A stretch of DNA of 64,000 bases, from positions 124,001 through 188,000 of the forward strand of contig NZ_RJRZ01000003.1 of assembly GCF_003993775.1 (NCBI RefSeq), in the 5' to 3' direction. The position numbers and the translations under genes are program-made. Numbering within the stretch: the first letter of the stretch is position 1; every line of letters starts with the position of its first letter. The DNA comes from Frigidibacter oleivorans. GTDB taxonomy: Bacteria; Pseudomonadota; Alphaproteobacteria; Rhodobacterales; Rhodobacteraceae. Below the pieces are notes generated by a model. It was not told the origin of the DNA and did not search any database. It saw nothing but the letters and a program-made list of their open reading frames with translations. Positions 27,986-36,139 of this stretch are shown one piece after another.

Positions 27986-28094
27986 GAGGGGACCGGAACG
28001 ACGGGCCGGACAGACGCCAACGAGACGACGCGAACGAGACGGAACGGATACCAGGCCGCAAAGGCCGCAGAGGAACGTGAAGGAGGACGCGGAA
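27986..28094 (+). promoter_or_regulatory. T-depleted leader before the cytidylyltransferase gene
   Basis: This 109-base gap contains only a couple of T residues on the coding strand and repeats ACGAGACG-like motifs. It ends with a strong ribosome site (GAAGGAGGA) about 8 bases before ATG 28095. The RNA would be nearly free of U and weakly structured. It may be an untranslated leader that lets the rfb module be translated independently of the genes upstream. Confidence 0.5.
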
Positions 28095-28913
28095 ATGCAG
28101 ACTGTACTTCTTGCCGGCGGGCTCGGGTCGCGGCTTGCCGAGGAAACGGTGACGATCCCGAAACCGATGGTCGAGGTCGGCGGCCGTCCGATCATTGCCC
28201 GGGTGATGGACATCTACAGCCATTTCGGGCACCGCGACTTTATCGTGTCGGCGGGCTACAAGGCGCTGATGCTGAAGCAGTTCTTCGCGAACTACCACCT
28301 GATCGCCAACAACATCAACGTGTCGGTCGACACCGGCAAGGTGAAGCTGTTCCCCTCGAGCCCCGGCGGCTGGAACGTTTCGGTCGTCGATACCGGCACC
28401 CATACCATGACCAGCGGCCGTATCCGCCGCCTGAAGGACTGGCTGAAGAACGAGACCTTCATGGTCACCTATTCCGACGGGCTGGGGAACATCGACATCG
28501 ACGCGCTGCTGGCCTTCCACCGCTCGCACGGGCGGCTGGCGACGGTGACGGCGGTGCAGCCGCCGGCGCGCTTCGGGGCGATCAACCTCGTCGGCAACCG
28601 GGTGGGGTCGTTCAGCGAGAAGATCAAGCCTGCCGACAGCTGGATCAACGGCGGCTTCTTCGTCTTCGAGCCGGGGGTGATGGATTATTTCATCGACGAT
28701 GCCGAACCGCTGGAACAGTCGCCGCTGATCAACATGACCCGCGACGGCGAGCTGATGGCCTATCGGCACAGCGGCTTCTGGCATCCGATGGACACGGTGC
28801 GCGACCGCAACTCGCTGAATTCGATGTGCGACGAGGGCACGCCGCCCTGGCTGCGCTTTGCCGAGGACGGGGCGGAAACCGAGGCGGCCCCCCTGCCCGC
28901 CATCGCGATCTGA
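28095..28913 (+). CDS. rfbF: Glucose-1-phosphate cytidylyltransferase
   Basis: The 272-residue enzyme joins CTP and glucose-1-phosphate to CDP-glucose. The nucleotidyltransferase start (TVLLAGGLGSRLAEET) and IPKPMVEVGGRPI, the YSDGLGNIDI metal/active block and WINGGFFVFEP are all as in RfbF/DdhA. Length is typical (about 257-270). It leads the CDP-sugar module with rfbG, the RfbH-like gene and a C-methyltransferase. Confidence 0.95.
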   Translation: MQTVLLAGGLGSRLAEETVTIPKPMVEVGGRPIIARVMDIYSHFGHRDFIVSAGYKALMLKQFFANYHLIANNINVSVDTGKVKLFPSSPGGWNVSVVDTGTHTMTSGRIRRLKDWLKNETFMVTYSDGLGNIDIDALLAFHRSHGRLATVTAVQPPARFGAINLVGNRVGSFSEKIKPADSWINGGFFVFEPGVMDYFIDDAEPLEQSPLINMTRDGELMAYRHSGFWHPMDTVRDRNSLNSMCDEGTPPWLRFAEDGAETEAAPLPAIAI

Positions 28914-28924
28914 GGGCGGCGCCG

Positions 28925-30091
28925 ATGCATCCCCTGCCCGAAACGGAGTTCGGCGGCGCCTTCGCCGGCCGGCGCGTGCTGCTGACCGGCCATACCGGCT
29001 TCAAGGGCGGCTGGCTGGCGCTGTGGCTGGCGCGGATGGGGGCGCGGGTCACGGGGCTCGCGCTGCCGCCCGAACCCGGGCCGTCGCTGTTCGAGGCGGC
29101 GGGGGTCGGCGCCCATGTGGACAGCCGCATCGCCGACATCCGCGACCCGGCGGCGCTGGCCGCGGCGCTGGCGGGGGTGGATGCCGAGCTGGTGGTGCAT
29201 ATGGCGGCGCAGCCGCTGGTGCGGCTGTCCTATGCGCAGCCGGTGGAGACCTTCGCCACCAATGTCATGGGCACGGCGCATGTGCTGGACCTGGCGCGGC
29301 GGATGCCGTCGCTGCGGGCGGTCGTCGTGGTGACCAGCGACAAATGCTATGACAACCGCGAATGGGTCTGGGGCTATCGCGAAACCGATCCGCTCGGCGG
29401 GGCCGATCCCTACAGCGCCTCGAAGGGCTGCACGGAAATCCTCGCCCATTCCTGGCGCCGGTCCTTCTTCGCCGATCCGGCGGGGCCGCAGCTGGCCACG
29501 GTGCGGGCGGGCAATGTCTTCGGCGGCGGGGACTGGGCGGCGGACCGGCTGGTGCCCGACATCATGCGCGCCGCCGCCGCCGGCCGGGCGATCGAGATCC
29601 GCAACCCGGCCAGCGTGCGCCCCTGGCAGCATGTGCTGGAACCGCTGGCGGGGTATCTGACGCTGGCCGCCCGCCTGCTCGGCCCCGGTGCGGCGGCCCA
29701 TGCGGGGGCCTGGAATTTCGGACCCGACCCGTCCTCGACGGTGACGGTCGAGGTGTTGGCGCAGTCGATCTGCGCCGCCTGGGGCTGCGGAGGGCCGCGC
29801 ATCGACTACCATGCGCCTCCGCAGCCCGACGAACACGCGCCGCGCGCGCCCCTGCTGCACGAGGCGGGGCTGCTGCGGCTCGACAGCAGCAAGGCGCGCG
29901 CGGGGCTCGGCTGGATGCCGCGCCTGACGCTGGAACAGGCGGTGGGCCTGACGGTCGAGTGGTACCGCGCCCATGCAGAGGGTGCGGGGACGGCCGCGGC
30001 GATGGAGGCCGCGACCCTGCGCCAGATCGACAGCTACAGCCAGATGATGTGCCGGCAGCCGCCGGCGACGACGGCCATCGCGGCGCAATGA
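28925..30091 (+). CDS. rfbG: CDP-glucose 4,6-dehydratase
   Basis: The 388-residue SDR enzyme converts CDP-glucose to CDP-4-keto-6-deoxyglucose. It shows LLTGHTGFKGGWLALWL for NAD binding, VVTSDKCYDN with the catalytic Thr/Asp region, and PYSASKGCTE with the Tyr and Lys. Length and spacing are typical of RfbG/DdhB. It starts 12 bases after rfbF. Confidence 0.95.
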   Translation: MHPLPETEFGGAFAGRRVLLTGHTGFKGGWLALWLARMGARVTGLALPPEPGPSLFEAAGVGAHVDSRIADIRDPAALAAALAGVDAELVVHMAAQPLVRLSYAQPVETFATNVMGTAHVLDLARRMPSLRAVVVVTSDKCYDNREWVWGYRETDPLGGADPYSASKGCTEILAHSWRRSFFADPAGPQLATVRAGNVFGGGDWAADRLVPDIMRAAAAGRAIEIRNPASVRPWQHVLEPLAGYLTLAARLLGPGAAAHAGAWNFGPDPSSTVTVEVLAQSICAAWGCGGPRIDYHAPPQPDEHAPRAPLLHEAGLLRLDSSKARAGLGWMPRLTLEQAVGLTVEWYRAHAEGAGTAAAMEAATLRQIDSYSQMMCRQPPATTAIAAQ

Positions 30092-30119
30092 CGGCGGCCG
30101 CACAGGGAAGGACAGGGTC

Positions 30120-31325
30120 ATGAGGGTGAACTACGGCCAGACGGTGCATGGCGAGGCCGAGATCGCGGCGGTGGTCGAGGTGCTGCGGACCTCGACCCAG
30201 ATGGGCCGCCATGTGCGCGAGATGGAGCGGCGGGTGGCCGCGCTCTTCGCCAAGCCGCACGGGATCATGGTCAATTCCGGCTCGTCCGCGAATTACCTCG
30301 CGGTGGAACTCCTCGACCTGCCCGAGGGCAGCGAGGTCATCACCCCGGCCCTGACCTTCGCCACCACCGTGGCGCCCCTGGTCCGCCGCCGGCTGGTCCC
30401 AGCCTTCGTCGATGCCGCGCCCGGCACCTACAACATCGACGCCACCCAGATCGAGGCGATGATCGGCCCGAAGACCCGCGCGATCATGGTGCCCTCGCTG
30501 ATCGGCAACCTGCCCGACTGGGCGCTGATCCGCGAGATCGCCGACCGCCACGGGCTGACGGTGATCGAGGACAGCGCCGACACGCTGGGCGCGACCGTCG
30601 GCGGCACCAGCACCGGGCGCTTCTCCGACATCTCGACCACCAGCTTCTACGGCTCGCATGTCATCAACGGCGCGGGCAATGGCGGGATGCTCTGCGTCCG
30701 CGACCCGGAACTGGCGCGCCGGGCGATCCTGCTGCGGTCCTGGGGGCGGACCTCGTCGCTGTTCGTGGAAAGCGAGACGATCGAGAACCGCTTCAACGTC
30801 GAGTTGGACGGCATCCCCTACGATTCCAAGTTCGTGTTCGAGGCGCTCGGCTTCAACCTCGAACCGTCCGAGATCAGCGCCGCCTTCGGTCTGGTGCAGC
30901 TCGACAAGCTGGACCACAACATCCGCGAGCGGGAACGTAACTTCGCCCGGCATCTGGAATTCTTCCGCCGCTACGAGGACTGGTTCATCCTGCCCCGCCA
31001 GTTCGAGGGCGCGCGCACCGGCTGGCTGGCCTTCGCGCTGACGCTGAAGCCCGGCGCGCCCTTCACCCGGCGCGACCTGCAGATCCGGCTGGAAAAGGCC
31101 GATATCCAGACCCGCCCGGTCTTTACCGGCAATATCCTGCGCCAGCCCGCGATGAAGGGCGTCGCCTGCCGGACCAGCGCGCAGGGCTATCCGGTCGCCG
31201 ATGCGGTGATGCGCGGCGGCATCCTGCTGGCCTGCCATCACGGCCTGACCGAGGCGCAGATGGACTACATGCACGACACCTTCGACACCTTCGCCTCAAC
31301 CCTTCAGCACGCGGTGGCATCATGA
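30120..31325 (+). CDS. RfbH-like PLP enzyme (His-for-Lys), without Fe-S cysteines
   Basis: The 401-residue DegT-fold protein has His180 in SFYGSHVINGAG, at the place where aminotransferases have the PLP Lys. This change marks sugar 3-dehydratases such as RfbH/DdhC (E1) and ColD, which remove the 3-hydroxyl. The [2Fe-2S] cysteine cluster of E1-type RfbH is absent: the region after SWGR reads TSSLFVESETIENRFN, and only three scattered Cys exist in the protein. It therefore may work without iron-sulfur chemistry, as ColD does, though its position after rfbFG points to a CDP-sugar. The start follows AGGACAGGGTC; the end overlaps the methyltransferase by four bases. Confidence 0.85.
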   Translation: MRVNYGQTVHGEAEIAAVVEVLRTSTQMGRHVREMERRVAALFAKPHGIMVNSGSSANYLAVELLDLPEGSEVITPALTFATTVAPLVRRRLVPAFVDAAPGTYNIDATQIEAMIGPKTRAIMVPSLIGNLPDWALIREIADRHGLTVIEDSADTLGATVGGTSTGRFSDISTTSFYGSHVINGAGNGGMLCVRDPELARRAILLRSWGRTSSLFVESETIENRFNVELDGIPYDSKFVFEALGFNLEPSEISAAFGLVQLDKLDHNIRERERNFARHLEFFRRYEDWFILPRQFEGARTGWLAFALTLKPGAPFTRRDLQIRLEKADIQTRPVFTGNILRQPAMKGVACRTSAQGYPVADAVMRGGILLACHHGLTEAQMDYMHDTFDTFASTLQHAVAS

Positions 31326-32623
31326 GCGACCCTTCCCCGGCAGCCGATACCCTCAGCCATTGCCGCTGCTGCGGCTCGGACCGGCTGACCCTGTTCCTGC
31401 CCATGGGCGCGCATCCGCCCGCGAACATGTTCGTCCGGCCCGAGGACCGCGACCGTCCGCAACCGGCCTTCCTGCTGAACGCGCAGGCCTGCCTCGACTG
31501 CGGGCTGATCCAGGTGGCGGACCAGATCCCCGCGGGCTTCTTCGAGGATTACCTCTATGTCCCCTCGGGCGCGGTGACGATGCACACGCATTTCGCCGGG
31601 CTCGCCCGGGTGCTGGAGGATCATGCCCGCGGCGGGCTGATCGTCGATATCGGCTGCAATGACGGGCTGATGCTGGGACAGGCGGCGCGGAACGGGTCGC
31701 GCGTGCTGGGGATCGACCCGGCGGCGAACCTGTCGGGTCTGGCGCAGGCGCAGGGGGTGGAGGTGCATGTCGCCTATTTCACCCCCGCCACCGCCCGCAG
31801 CGTGCGCGAGGCCCATGGCCCGGCGGCGGTGATTTCCACGACCAACACCTTCAACCATATCGGCGACCTGCACGCCTTCATGACCGGGATCGACATCCTG
31901 CTGGACGAACAGGGCGTCTTCGTCATCGAGGTGCCCTGGGCGAAAGAGATCCTCGCCACCGACGAGTTCGACAACATCTATCACGAGCACATGTCGGAAC
32001 TGAGCCTGCTGTCCATCGTCCGGCTGGGCGAGGCGACCGGCTTCGCGGTGGTGGACGTGACCAAGATCCCGGTGCATGGCGGGTCGATGCGGGTCTTCCT
32101 GCGCCGCGAACGACTGGGCGACACCCCGGCCCCGATCGTGGCCGAGATGATCGAGGAGGAACGCGCCGCCGGCCTGACCGATGCCGAGGCCTATCGCGCC
32201 TTCGCCGAACGGGTGGAGCGCATCCGCCAGAGGCTGCGGGCGCGGCTGGCGCTGATGAAGGCGCAGGGCATGACCATCGCGGGCTATGGCGCGCCGGCCA
32301 AGGGGAACACGCTGCTGAACTATTTCGGCATCGGGCCGGACATGCTCGACTATCTGGTGGACCGCAACCCGCTGAAGCAGGGGCTGCTGAGCCCGGGCCA
32401 GCTGATCCCGGTGCTGCCGCCCTCGGCGCTGGAGGAGCGGCGGCCCGACTGCCTGCTGGTGCTGGCCTGGAACTTCTTCGACGAGATCCGCGAACAGCTG
32501 GCGGGCTACGAGGCGGCGGGGGGCATGTTCCTGCTGCCGCTGAAGCCCGAGGTCACCATCGGCGGGCCGGCCCCGGTCTCCAACGGGCCGGGGGCGCCCC
32601 AGTCCAGCGCGGCGGCGCGATGA
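31322..32623 (+). CDS. Sugar C-methyltransferase (TylC3/NovU type)
   Basis: The 433-residue protein has an N-terminal zinc-binding part (CRCCGSDRL with a second CLDCG about 45 residues on), a class I SAM domain with motif I IVDIGCNDGLML, and a C-terminal domain of the C-methyltransferase family (GYGAPAKGNTLLNY). This three-part layout is that of deoxysugar C-methyltransferases that act on 4-keto sugar nucleotides. Here it would add a methyl branch to the CDP-4-keto-6-deoxy sugar. It overlaps both neighbours by four bases. Confidence 0.88.
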   Translation: MSDPSPAADTLSHCRCCGSDRLTLFLPMGAHPPANMFVRPEDRDRPQPAFLLNAQACLDCGLIQVADQIPAGFFEDYLYVPSGAVTMHTHFAGLARVLEDHARGGLIVDIGCNDGLMLGQAARNGSRVLGIDPAANLSGLAQAQGVEVHVAYFTPATARSVREAHGPAAVISTTNTFNHIGDLHAFMTGIDILLDEQGVFVIEVPWAKEILATDEFDNIYHEHMSELSLLSIVRLGEATGFAVVDVTKIPVHGGSMRVFLRRERLGDTPAPIVAEMIEEERAAGLTDAEAYRAFAERVERIRQRLRARLALMKAQGMTIAGYGAPAKGNTLLNYFGIGPDMLDYLVDRNPLKQGLLSPGQLIPVLPPSALEERRPDCLLVLAWNFFDEIREQLAGYEAAGGMFLLPLKPEVTIGGPAPVSNGPGAPQSSAAAR

Positions 32624-32922
32624 CCGGCGGGACGATGACCGCCTCGCTGACGGGCGCCGGGTTCAACCCCGGCGTCCACGGCCTGCGCGGCATCGCGGCG
32701 CTGGCCGTGGCGGTCGAACCCGACAGCCTGACCGCGCGGCTGCTGTCGGCCCGCCCGGCGCAATTTCTCGGCACGATCAGCTGCAGCCTCTATCTGGTGC
32801 ATCCCTATTTCTACCTGCCGGCGCGGCTCGCCTTCGAGCGCTGGCCGCAGCGGCAGGTCTTCGGCGGGCGGCGGGCGCGCGGGACACGGGACGCGGCGGA
32901 CCTTGCCGGCAGCGGGGCCTGA
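32620..32922 (+). pseudogene. Acyltransferase-3 family remnant, internally deleted
   Basis: The 100-residue frame contains the N-terminal hallmark of OafA-type acyltransferases (GVHGLRGIAALAV) joined within a few residues to their C-terminal end (FLGTISCSLYLVHPYFY). A full protein has about 350 residues and ten helices between and around these blocks, so roughly 250 residues are missing by an in-frame deletion. The ATGA overlap with the methyltransferase gene is kept and the frame is open. The active-site region beyond the first His is lost, so it cannot be a working acyltransferase. Confidence 0.8.
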
Positions 32923-32925
32923 CCG

Positions 32926-33990
32926 ATGGCGCGGGTGCTGATCACCGGGGGGACGGGCTTCATCGGGTCGCATCTGGCCCGCGCCTGCGTGGCGCGGGGG
33001 GATGCGGTCACGGTGCTGGCCCGCCCGGGATCGGACCCCTGGCGGCTGGCCGACATCCGACCCCGGCTGCGGCTGGTCGAGGCCGCGCCCGACGATGCCG
33101 CGGCGATCGCCGCCTGCCTGACGAGCGCCCGGCCCGAGGCGATCTTCCACCTGGGCGCCACCAGCCGCTTTCCCGCCGCCGGGCCGGATGCGCTGCGCGA
33201 GGCCTGCCGGGTAAACCTGCTGCCGCTGCTGGCGCTGGCCGGGGCGGCGGCGCGGCTGTCGAGCCCCCCTGCGATCCTCGTCCGCGCCGGGACCATCGCC
33301 GAATACGGCCGCGCCCCGCAGCCCTTTGCCGAGGACGGGCGCGAGGCGCCGGTCACGGCGCATGGCTGGTCGGCGCTGGCCGGCACCCAGGCCTTGGCCG
33401 CGATGTCGGCGGATCTGCCCTTCGCCACGGTCACCGCCCGGCTGGGGCTGACCTATGGCGCCACCCAATCCGGCGACTTCCTGATCCCGATGCTGGTCCG
33501 GGCCTGCCTGCGCTGCGAGATGTCGCGCATCCGCACCCCCGGCCAGCGCCGCGACCTTTTGAATGTCGACGATGCGGTCGCGGGGCTGCTGCGGATCGCG
33601 GACCTTCCGGGCACCGCGCCGCCGGTGGTCAACCTCTGTTCCGGCAACGCCCCGACGATGGCCGAGGTCGGGGCGGCGGTGCTGCGCGCGACGAACGCGC
33701 CCGCGGGCCTGATCGCCTGCGATCCGCCGACGGGGCCGGACGAACCCCGGCTCGACCTGCGGTCGGACCCGTCGCTGGCGGCGCGCACGCTGGGATGGCG
33801 CGCGCAGATCGGCCTCGAGGCGGGGCTGGCACAGATGGTGGCGGAGGAACGCGCGCCGGAATGGTCGCGGGACCGGCCACAGGACCGGCCGCACGAACGG
33901 CCACAGCACCGGTCGCAGGCGGATCGCCGCAGCCGCGACGAGGATCTGCAGGGAACCCGCGGCGAGCCCGGAAAGGCGGTGGCGACATGA
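32926..33990 (+). CDS. NAD-dependent epimerase/dehydratase-like SDR, degenerate active site
   Basis: The 354-residue extended-SDR protein has a good cofactor loop (ITGGTGFIGSHLA). The active-site helix normally reads Y-G-x-S-K-x-A-G; here it is HGWSALAG, so Tyr is His146 and Lys is Ala150. It would be expected to reduce the 4-keto group or epimerise the CDP-sugar made upstream, but with both residues gone normal catalysis is unlikely. It may act as a binding or partner subunit. The last 50 residues are a charged tail with four DRPQ-type repeats. It starts 4 bases after the acyltransferase remnant. Confidence 0.75.
   Translation: MARVLITGGTGFIGSHLARACVARGDAVTVLARPGSDPWRLADIRPRLRLVEAAPDDAAAIAACLTSARPEAIFHLGATSRFPAAGPDALREACRVNLLPLLALAGAAARLSSPPAILVRAGTIAEYGRAPQPFAEDGREAPVTAHGWSALAGTQALAAMSADLPFATVTARLGLTYGATQSGDFLIPMLVRACLRCEMSRIRTPGQRRDLLNVDDAVAGLLRIADLPGTAPPVVNLCSGNAPTMAEVGAAVLRATNAPAGLIACDPPTGPDEPRLDLRSDPSLAARTLGWRAQIGLEAGLAQMVAEERAPEWSRDRPQDRPHERPQHRSQADRRSRDEDLQGTRGEPGKAVAT
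33871..33918 (+). repeat. Four tandem 12-bp units in the SDR gene
   Basis: Four successive 12-bp units (consensus GACCGGCCACAG, two to four changes each) encode DRPQ-DRPH-ERPQ-HRSQ in the C-terminal tail. They keep the frame. Confidence 0.85.
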
Positions 33991-35021
33991 CGCTGGTTTC
34001 GATCCTGATCCCGGCCCTGAACGAGGAAGACAATGTCCGCACCGCCTATGAGCGGGTAAAGGCGGTCTTCGCCGGGTTGCCGGGGCACGAGTTCGAGCTG
34101 ATCTTCACCGACAACCACTCGACCGACCGCACCTTCGACATCCTGACCGGCATCGCCCGGCAGGACCCCCGGGTGAAGGTCATCCGCTTTTCCCGCAACG
34201 TGGGCTACCAGCGGTCGGTCTTGACCGCCTATCGCGCCGCCGCGGGGGATTGCGCCATCCAGCTCGACTGCGACATGCAGGACCCGCCGGAACTGATCCC
34301 CGGCATGCTGGACCTGTGGCGGCAGGGGCATCAGGTCGTCTACGGCATCCGCCGCAGCCTGCCCGACGGACCGGCGGTCGCGGCGGCGCGCCGGCTGTTC
34401 TATGCGCTGATCGACTGGATGAGCGAGGACGACCTGCCCCGCAACGCGGGCGAGTTCCGCCTGACCGACCGGGTGATCCTGAACGAGCTGCGCCGGATCG
34501 AGGACCGCTCGCCCTATGTGCGCGGGCTGATCAGCGGCATGGGATTTTCGCAGACGGGCTTCGAATACGACCGGCGGGCGCGGGTGGCGGGCACATCCAA
34601 GTTCCCGTTCCGGGCGATGCTGTCGCTGGCCATCGACGGGATGATCAACCATTCGCTGCTGCCCCTGCGCATCGCGTCCTGGATCAGCCTGACGCTGGGG
34701 CTGCTGACCTTCCTGCTGATGATCGGCTATGTGCTGGGGCGGCTGATCCTCGGCCAGGACTGGCCCGCCGGTTTCGCCACGACCACGGTGCTGCTGCTGA
34801 TGTCGATCACGCTCAACGCGATGTTCATGGGCATCCTCGGCGAATATGTGGGCCGGATCTTCCTGCAGTCGAAGGACCTGCACCGCCCGATCGTCGAGGC
34901 CGCGGTGAACGTCCCGGCACCGGCGGGCGCAGTCCCGCATCCGGCCGCGCCCGCGCCGACCTTCGCCGCCCCTATCCCCGAGCCGGTGACCAGTCCCGTC
35001 GCCGTGCAGGCGGCCGAGTAG
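33987..35021 (+). CDS. GtrB/ArnC-like family 2 glycosyltransferase
   Basis: The 344-residue enzyme has a GT-A domain (VSILIPALNEEDNV, LDCDMQDPPELI with the metal-binding acidic motif) followed by two membrane helices (about 225-285) and a Pro/Ala-rich tail. This is the layout of polyprenyl-phosphate glycosyltransferases such as GtrB, ArnC and DPM synthase. It would load a sugar on undecaprenyl phosphate for GtrA and the GT-C protein encoded at 25869-27985. The start is an ATGA overlap with the SDR gene. Confidence 0.9.
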   Translation: MTLVSILIPALNEEDNVRTAYERVKAVFAGLPGHEFELIFTDNHSTDRTFDILTGIARQDPRVKVIRFSRNVGYQRSVLTAYRAAAGDCAIQLDCDMQDPPELIPGMLDLWRQGHQVVYGIRRSLPDGPAVAAARRLFYALIDWMSEDDLPRNAGEFRLTDRVILNELRRIEDRSPYVRGLISGMGFSQTGFEYDRRARVAGTSKFPFRAMLSLAIDGMINHSLLPLRIASWISLTLGLLTFLLMIGYVLGRLILGQDWPAGFATTTVLLLMSITLNAMFMGILGEYVGRIFLQSKDLHRPIVEAAVNVPAPAGAVPHPAAPAPTFAAPIPEPVTSPVAVQAAE

Positions 35022-35023
35022 CC

Positions 35024-36139
35024 ATGCGGCTGGTGATCCTGCAGGTGGGGTTCGGGGCCGGCGGCGCCGAGAAGGTGGTGGCAATGCTGGCCGCGCACCG
35101 GGCCGCGGCGGGGGACGAGGTGCATGTCGCGGCGCTCGGCGCGGCGACGCCGGACAGCTATTTCCCCTATCCGCCCGGGGTGCGGCGCCACGCGCTGGCG
35201 GCGGCGGGACCGGTGGCGCGGCTGGCCGCGATCCGCCGGCTGCTGCGCGACCTGCGCCCCGACCTCGCCATCGCCTTCCTGACCAAGGTGAACGCCCTGA
35301 CGCTGACGGCGGGGATCGGGCTGCCGGTGCCGGTGATCGTGTCGGAACGCAACAACCCCGCCCGGCAGGCGGCGCATCCGCTGTGGCGGCCGGCGCAGGC
35401 CTTGCTGATGCGGCGGGCGGCGGCGGCGGTGATGCAGACCGACCGCGCCCGGCAGGACCTGCCCCGGTCGGTGCGGGCGCGGGCCCATGTCATCGCCAAT
35501 CCCTGCGAGCCGCTGCCGGGCCTCGCCCCCGCCGGGGCCGAGACCGGGGCGGCGGGGCCGGTGCGTCTGGTGGCGGTCGGGCGGCTGGACCGGCAGAAGG
35601 GGTTCGACCTGCTGATCGCGGCCTTCGCCCGGATGCATGCGGACCGGCCTGCCCGGCTGACCATCTTCGGCGAAGGGCCGGAGCGGGCACAGCTGACCGC
35701 CCTCGCCCACCGTCTGGGCGTCGCCGAGAAGGTGGAAATGCCGGGGGCGACCGACCGGCCCGGCGGCTGGATCGGCGCGGCGGACCTGCTGGTGGTGCCC
35801 TCGCGCTTCGAGGGGTTTCCGAACGTCATCGCCGAGGCGGTGGTCACCGGGCTGCCGGTGGTGGCCTTCGACTGCGACTATGGCCCGCGCGAACTGATCC
35901 GGCCGGGCGAGAACGGGCTGCTGGTCCCGCCCGAGGATGTGTCGGCACTGGCCGCGGCAATGACCCGGCTTGCGGGCGATCCGGCGCTGCGGCGGCGGAT
36001 GGCGGCGGCGGCAGGCCCGTCGCGCGCCGCGCTGGACCCGGCGCGGATCCTGTCGGACTGGGACCGGCTGATCGCCTCGGTCCCCCGCCCCGCGCGGGCG
36101 GATCAGGCCGGCGCCCCGGCCAGCGCGCTGTCCAGCTGA
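35024..36139 (+). CDS. Glycosyltransferase family 4
   Basis: The 371-residue GT-B enzyme begins with ILQVGFGAGGAEKVVAML, has SERNNP in the N-terminal domain, AVGRLDRQKGFDLL at the linker and the donor motif SRFEGFPNVIAEAVVTGLPV. The family includes many GalNAc and Gal transferases of surface glycans. It closes the plus-strand operon, starting 2 bases after the GT2 stop. Its last 37 bases overlap the convergent HAD gene. Confidence 0.9.
   Translation: MRLVILQVGFGAGGAEKVVAMLAAHRAAAGDEVHVAALGAATPDSYFPYPPGVRRHALAAAGPVARLAAIRRLLRDLRPDLAIAFLTKVNALTLTAGIGLPVPVIVSERNNPARQAAHPLWRPAQALLMRRAAAAVMQTDRARQDLPRSVRARAHVIANPCEPLPGLAPAGAETGAAGPVRLVAVGRLDRQKGFDLLIAAFARMHADRPARLTIFGEGPERAQLTALAHRLGVAEKVEMPGATDRPGGWIGAADLLVVPSRFEGFPNVIAEAVVTGLPVVAFDCDYGPRELIRPGENGLLVPPEDVSALAAAMTRLAGDPALRRRMAAAAGPSRAALDPARILSDWDRLIASVPRPARADQAGAPASALSS

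Noticed and set aside
26225-28213. Long minus-strand frame opposite the GT-C gene
   Set aside because: Gln/Arg/His-rich antisense shadow extending past the real gene ends.
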